DNA of 64,000 nucleotides, taken from NCBI RefSeq assembly GCF_029867415.1, contig NW_026705485.1, positions 186,001-250,000 on the forward strand, written 5' to 3'. Source of the stretch: Vicia villosa. Lineage: Eukaryota > Streptophyta > Magnoliopsida > Fabales > Fabaceae. Positions 58,970 to 64,000 of the stretch are shown here, one piece after another (positions within the stretch are counted from its first letter, which is position 1; every line of letters begins with the position of its first letter). The position numbers and the translations under genes were made by a program. The notes beneath the pieces are model-generated. The model was given only the letters and a program-made list of their open reading frames with translations. It ran no database searches and was not told where the DNA came from.

Positions 58970-60720
58970 CGTAGTCCTCAGTATTACACCATGTTGATCA
59001 TATATGGATCAGAATAGTGGGCATGTGCCACTTGGAGAGGATCAACATCAATTCGCACTTGGGGCTTCGACTTCTCTCCAAACTTGAGCCTTCCTTCCAT
59101 AATTGAATTTTGTACGAGATCGTTGAAAACAAACCATTGAGAAGTTTTATGGCCTAAAAAGTTACGATACTTACAAAAGCCACTCTTTTTCCTTTGCTTT
59201 AGAGAAGGTATCTTAGCACTACGAGGTACTATCATCTAGCCATCTTTGATTAATAAGTCAAAATTTTCATCACACTTGGTGACGTTGAAAGTATAAGTTT
59301 TCTTAGGGAAACCCTAATTCTTTTCTGGTTTGAATGGGGCTTTCCCATTCGAAAGTGCTAAAACCTTGCAGAAATAAGGTGATCCTTGTTTCAGTTCAGC
59401 GAGGTCAATCTCTCTTTCGTCGAAATCCAAAGGATCATTGTATATCCCTTGACCGCCTTCATCAAATTCGACATAGGATATTCTTTCCTTCATACTGTTC
59501 TTATTCATCCTAGCTTTTTCAATCTTCAGGCATTCTATCTGTCGAACCCTATTAGCCAACTGGGCTATGTCGACCAACTAATGTTTAGGCACCTGCGTAA
59601 AGCATCGGGCCTTGAGCAAATGAAATATGTTGAAATAATCGTCTATTGGCTCAATGGATTTTTGTTTGACACTGGCCAATTCCTTCAGACTAATCTTTGT
59701 TTGTCCCATGAAGAATTTTTCATGGAACAATCTTTCCAATTGAGTCCAATTATGTATCGAACTCGCTAGTAATGTTGTGAACCATGTAAAGGAATTTTTT
59801 GTAAGAGAACTTGGAAAGTATTTTATCCTAAGGTTTTCATTACTGGAGATTTCACCTGCCTCTATTAGGTACCTTACCACACGTTCGACAATGGACTCGG
59901 TAGTGTCCCCAGAAAACGTAGTAAACTTGGAGACTTTCCATCTATGGGGTACATCTGATTGTAAGATATATTCATTCAATGGTGATGTGTAACTTGGCCT
60001 ATGAAGGACAAAATTTACCCCATTTCACGCCATAATTCTTTCGACCGTGGATGCCAGATTATTATCTACTGCCATATCATTAGCGTTATAGTTCTTATTC
60101 ACCATTATTATCCTAGATTCTCTCTCCCTTGAAATATATGGTTCATGCCTAAGAGGTTCAACTCTAGGTTGTTCGACTGCTACTCCCTGATTTGCCATAT
60201 TTTCCTAGGGTGCATTTCTTTGATTTTGTTGGACTTAGTTGATAGTTGGGTTTTCTTCGAGGATTACCCCTTGATTTTCTATCACCCATTCCCTCTAAGG
60301 ATGTGGTGAGGGTTGTGGTACACCAAAGGACTCAACAATGCGCGTCATTTGCACTTCCATTTGTTGGTTTACTTGAGTAGTGTTTTGAATCTAAGGGTTG
60401 AATATCATACCCATATTTTGGTCAAGAATTTGGACCATTTCGTGGTTACTTTCGTCCATTTTCTTTGTTATTATTGCTTCAAAATTATTGTTCAAATCAG
60501 GAATTTGGGAAAGAAATCCCACCCTTAAAGGTTGGCTAATTCGAATCATGTTGTTAACAGCAGATCCAGATCCATGTAATGGCGAAGTTATGTTCATTAC
60601 AGGTTATGAAAACGTTGATGCAGTGTTGTACAAACTTACCATCAACGGAGTTGGCATACCATAAGGTTTTTTGCAACCACCTAAAAGCATAGAGAAACCA
60701 ATAGGCCCATAAGGCCTGTG
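58970..60720 (-). pseudogene. Broken Tat-type gag, main part
   Basis: Minus-strand gag in pieces. From the N-terminal side: PYGPIGFSMLLGG then MNITSPLHGSGSAV (about 60700-60390), the capsid core (59979-59578) with YLIEAGEISSNENLRIKYF and LTKNSFTWFTTL then RLFHEKFFMG, a linker with AQLANRVRQIECLKIEKARM (59577-59314), and a zinc-knuckle-like CKYRNFLGHKTSQW near 59170 in which the expected final Cys is changed. In-frame stops at several places break it, for example just after QVPKH and PEKN. The C-terminal end is cut by the Ogre-like LTR at 58969. Confidence 0.82.
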
Positions 60721-60753
60721 TGAAATGTTCCCCATTGGTGGGGTGGGGGTGGG

Positions 60754-61717
60754 TGTTAGAACATAGTTTGGTTTTAATCATATCTTAGTGTTTTGATGAT
60801 AACAATTAAATAAATTTTGTATAAGTAAATGTGGTACTCTAATTATATGTTTCTTATTTCAGAAGAAATTCTAACTCAAGTACCATCAGAACTTGGACTT
60901 TATGTAAAGCTCACGCTGAAGTTCAAATACATGAAGTAACTTCTGAATGCACCAACCGCTGTAGACAAATTCTGATAGAAGTCATATTCACAAAGTCAAG
61001 ACAGAAGTTTGTGAAGAAAAAGAAAATCAAAATGCAAAGTTCTGATACAAGATGAAATACTGTTAGAGACATAATGATTAAAATATGGCTGACGCAGTTT
61101 TAAGGAACAAAAATTTCAAGAAGCGTGAAAAGCTCAATTAACCAACACGACACGCAACATTTATTGCAAAGAAGCTTACGAGGAAGCAACGTACAAATTT
61201 CCTATGGCTATAAATAGAAGGTCATTTGAAAAAGCAAAGTGGAGATTTCACTTAAAAAAGACGAACGTGAACTATTATGCTGAAGAAAAATATTTTGTTC
61301 ATATAATTTTATTGAGATTCATATTCATTGTACTTAAACTTAGTGAAAAATCACAGTTGTGAGAAAGCTTTCTAAGAAGCAATCTGAAACACTATTGTTA
61401 GAAGTTCTTACTTATAGTTGTTCCTTGAGAGACCAGTTCGATCAAATTTCTCAAGAGGGCTAGGACTAGTTTGTCTTAGTGGTGTTAGTCACTTGCAGAT
61501 GACTTGCACATTGTATTGTTAGTCACACTAGTTGGTTGTGCATTTGTAATCAGTTTGGTTATAGTGGATTAAGTCCTCGTTAAGATAGGCGAAATCACCT
61601 TGACGGGTGGACTAGAGTAGTTTAAGTTTAAACAAACCAGGATAAAAATATCGTTTGAATTTTATTTGCCAAAAGAAAACCCCTTATTCAACCCCCCCCC
61701 ACTTCTAAGTGTTTTCA
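60754..61717 (+). mobile_element. Copia-like LTR inserted in the Tat-type gag
   Basis: Starts TGTTAGAACATAGTTTGG and ends AAGTGTTTTCA, about 964 bases, and splits the N-terminal part of the gag at 61718-62002 from the rest. It contains a TATA box (TATAAATAG, 61209-61217) and a leader-like stretch. There is no gag or pol, so it looks like a solo LTR of Maximus/SIRE style. I could not confirm a target duplication, so the exact ends are uncertain. Confidence 0.55.
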
Positions 61718-62002
61718 TACCCTTCAATGGGGTCATTGGTGGACCCTATGTCCCTATATAAGTCAAAATGGGTTAGTTTGGGCATTCGACTCCACTGACG
61801 TCGTACTTGTCGTGGACGGTATAGGTTCAGATACAAACGTTGAAACCGTAGTTCCCCCCGTCGAAGAGACCAGGGGTTGTTCTCCATTATTATTTGGTGG
61901 CTTTTGATTACTTGGATGATTTTGATTTGCTATCCTCCTAACGCATTTTCTCTTTGGTATTTCTCTGTTGTTTGTGGCTATTCTACCACTTCTTAGTCTC
62001 AT
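61718..62002 (-). pseudogene. N-terminus of the broken Tat-type gag
   Basis: ATG at 62002 opens MRLRSGRIATNNREIPKRK, then a Pro/Ser/Thr-rich stretch to about 61763, followed by stops. It lies 82 bases after the primer-binding-like site, the usual place for the gag start. The reading is interrupted by the copia-like LTR. Confidence 0.6.
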
Positions 62003-62083
62003 GCAACAAAGTTTAACAAAGAAACTATAAAATAAAGAATTTTATACAAAATTTTCACAAGAAATTTTCTAATTAATAGCACA

Positions 62084-62101
62084 GTCCCACTGGACGTGCC
62101 A
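62084..62101 (-). other. Primer-binding-site-like sequence of the Tat-type element
   Basis: TGGCACGTCCAGTGGGAC on the minus strand, three bases after the LTR end (TAAACA). It begins with TGG as a complement of a tRNA CCA end. The tRNA was not identified. Confidence 0.6.
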
Positions 62102-62104
62102 GTT

Positions 62105-62975
62105 TGTTTATCGTGAAAGTTGGTAAACAACCTCTAGTCTCCAACGGAATGGTTAGCTTGCAGGATCAACCGGTGAATCTTAGGACATGTGTTATTTGTT
62201 TAGATTATATTTTCCTGCAAGTTGAACACTTCGACAACGTTCATGATTAAGAAATTGTTCATTTCAAATAATATAACTTGCAGAACGTAAAAGAAATGCA
62301 ATAAAGAATGCTTTTAAAGTAAATTTCAATGAAAGGTAAATTTTGGAAATGTAAAATAAACTGTAAATTGGAATGTAAAGATGATGTTTTTACACTTACA
62401 TTCTCAATGACTCTTTCCCCAATTCAGCAGATAGTTTGAGTATTTGTGAGATTTTTTACAATGAATGAACACCCATAAATCCTAACACTAAGACCCCTAT
62501 ATATACTAATTCGAAATAACCGCTATCAATGGTCTTTCTCCCAGAACGTGACACGTTTTGCTCGACATGTCTTCCATTTACCCTGAGGCTTCACGCGTCT
62601 TTCTTTGAAACTGGATAAGGACGTAATACAATTATTCCTTATTCAGATTCAAACTACCCATCGAATGCAACTTAAACACCGCCTTTTCGTCGAATCGTAT
62701 CTTAAACTTAGAAAATATTTGTACAACACCTTCCTCTCATACAAGGATGACTTTTACTAGGACTTTTTCAATACACTTCCTGTCGAAAACTCTGAACATC
62801 TCAACAATATTTCCTTTTTCCTTATCATATCAAATCAAGCTTGGTATTAAAACCTCCAACTAACAGTGGTCTGTTCTTATCATTATTTACAACCTATCTC
62901 CTTGGTTGTGCATGAAGCGCAAGTATATATTGTTAAGTATAATGATTTCTGGACCACGACAACCTGATAACGACA
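62105..62975 (-). repeat. 5' LTR of the Tat-type element
   Basis: 871 bases from TGTCGTTATCAGG (62975, minus strand) to CGATAAACA (62105). It has a TATA-like TATATATAGG near 62498 and precedes the primer site and gag start in the right order. It inserted next to, or into, the CACTA transposase fragment to its right. Confidence 0.7.
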
Positions 62976-63016
62976 TATATGTTTATATAAGTCCATTAAT
63001 TAAATATTTATGACTA

Positions 63017-64000
63017 TTGTGGGGTGAAGGAATTGAAGTTGATGATGCATATTCTGGGGAAAAGTTTAAGATGCATGCAATATTATTTTGCACAATCAAC
63101 GACTTTCCTGCTTACGGTAACTTGGCTGAATATAGTGTCAAAGGACATAGAGTGTGTCCTATATGTGAAGAAGATACTTGTTATCACCAACTTGAGTTAG
63201 GAAAAAAGACCGTTTACCTAGGGCATCGAAAATTTCTAAAACCCGATCATCTTTATTGTAGATTGCAGAAGGCTTTTAATGGAGAACAAGAGTTTGAAGA
63301 GGCTCCTGGACCTTTAACCAGGGATGAAGTTTATCAACGACAGGAACACATTAATGTTGTCTTTGGGAAGAGAGAAAAAGAAAAAGGCCAGTTGATAAAA
63401 ATATATGGAAAAGAGGTTTATCTTCTTTGATCTTCCATTTTGGTCAAGTCTTGATTTTAGACATTGTCTTGATGTGATGCATGTGGAGAAAAATGTTTGT
63501 GATATTTTGATTGACACACTTCTAAACATTACAAGCAAGACTAAAGGTAGTAATACTTCCCATCTTGACATGGAGGCAATGGGTATACGAAAACAGTTGG
63601 CTCCAATAGAGAAAGGAAAAAGAACTTATCTTCCTCCAGCATGTCACACTCTATCTAAAAAGGAAAAGAAATTTTTTTGCGAGTGTTTGCATGGTATTAA
63701 AGTTCTCCATTGTTACTCATCAAACATCAAGAAAATTGTATCAATGAAAGATCTCGAGTTAATTGGTTAAAAATCTCATGATTGTCATGTATTGATGCAA
63801 CAACTTCTACCAGTGGCTATCTGTGGAATCCTACCAAAAAATGTGAGAGTAACTATAATGAGATTATGCTTATTCTTCAATGCCATATGTAATAAAATTA
63901 TTGATTTTAAAAAATTAGATGAATTAGAAGATGAGGTTGCCATAATCTTATGTCAATTGGAGATGTATTTTCCTCCATCATTTTTTGACATTATGGTTCA
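63017..64000 (+). pseudogene. CACTA TNP2-like transposase fragment (Transposase_21), runs off window
   Basis: The first frame (63017-63430) begins WGEGIEVDDAY and contains CTINDFPAYGNLAEYSVKG and CPICEEDT (zinc-like pair), then KTVYLGHRKFL. After a frameshift near 63410 the next frame (63405-63770) has FFDLPFWSSLDFRHCLDVMH, then VEKNVCDILIDTLLNI and YLPPACHTLSKKEKKFF. A TAA at 63768-63770 interrupts, but the same frame continues SHDCHVLMQQLLPVAICGIL to CQLEMYFPPSFFDIM at the window end. These are conserved TNP2 segments. The frameshift and stop show it is dead. It is unrelated in position to the small CACTA element at 31309-34262, but belongs to the superfamily that could supply such elements with transposase. 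Confidence 0.9.

Noticed and set aside
60754..61717. Perfect target duplication for the copia-like LTR
   Set aside because: The flanks are GTGGG and TACCC; no matching five bases were found, so only a candidate LTR is reported.

Overview
The window is plant nuclear DNA, most likely from a legume. The evidence is the very high retrotransposon load, an Ogre-type Ty3/Gypsy element with a tRNA-Arg primer site, chromovirus, Cassandra and CACTA remains, and AT-rich spacers. I see no intact protein-coding host gene. The host-like content is a small snoRNA cluster and fragments of an isocitrate dehydrogenase and a peptide-chain release factor.

Left block (1-23914): one degraded Ogre/Tat-lineage element on the minus strand. 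It has a partial 3' LTR (1-847), a tandem-repeat-rich 3' UTR (848-2613), a broken pol (2614-6080), an intron-like gap, gag-protease (6416-9529), ORF1 (9812-11133), a tRNA-Arg primer site (11845-11862) and a 5' LTR (11867-23914). That LTR is split by a young Tekay-like chromovirus (13183-21539, 5-bp duplication ACGAC, initiator-Met primer site). The chromovirus gag-pol is open except for one internal TAG. The Ogre-like element abuts a broken chromovirus gag fragment on the plus strand (23915-24690).

Middle block (24691-38604): AT-rich spacer; then a MULE-like element (25964-29152) carrying a four-exon plant-mobile-domain gene with three premature stops and ten copies of a 20-bp inverted motif; then minus-strand fragments of a mitochondrial-type release factor and a NADP-isocitrate dehydrogenase; then a non-autonomous CACTA element (31309-34262, duplication AGG). 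A Site II/telo-box promoter at 34803-34912 is followed by three box C/D snoRNA candidates. One of these has a guide matching the conserved 25S rRNA segment CCGAAAGATGGTGA.

Right block (38605-64000): a solo LTR (38605-52846, duplication AGAAG) holds a second insertion (39894-52701, duplication ATAAT). This second insertion is eight near-identical 1466-bp units plus a final complete LTR. Each unit is an LTR part, an inverted LTR part and a polypurine tract, so a retroelement has become a satellite-like array, and every unit carries a hairpin with arms of about 314 bp. Further right are a solo Ogre-like LTR (54966-57940) with a Cassandra solo LTR inside it (56087-56459, 5S-rRNA-derived, duplication TCAGG), a broken Tat-type gag with its LTR (58970-62975) interrupted by a copia-like LTR, and a broken CACTA TNP2 transposase running off the window end.

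The window reads as repeated nested insertion followed by decay. The array and the plant-mobile-domain element are the most unusual parts.
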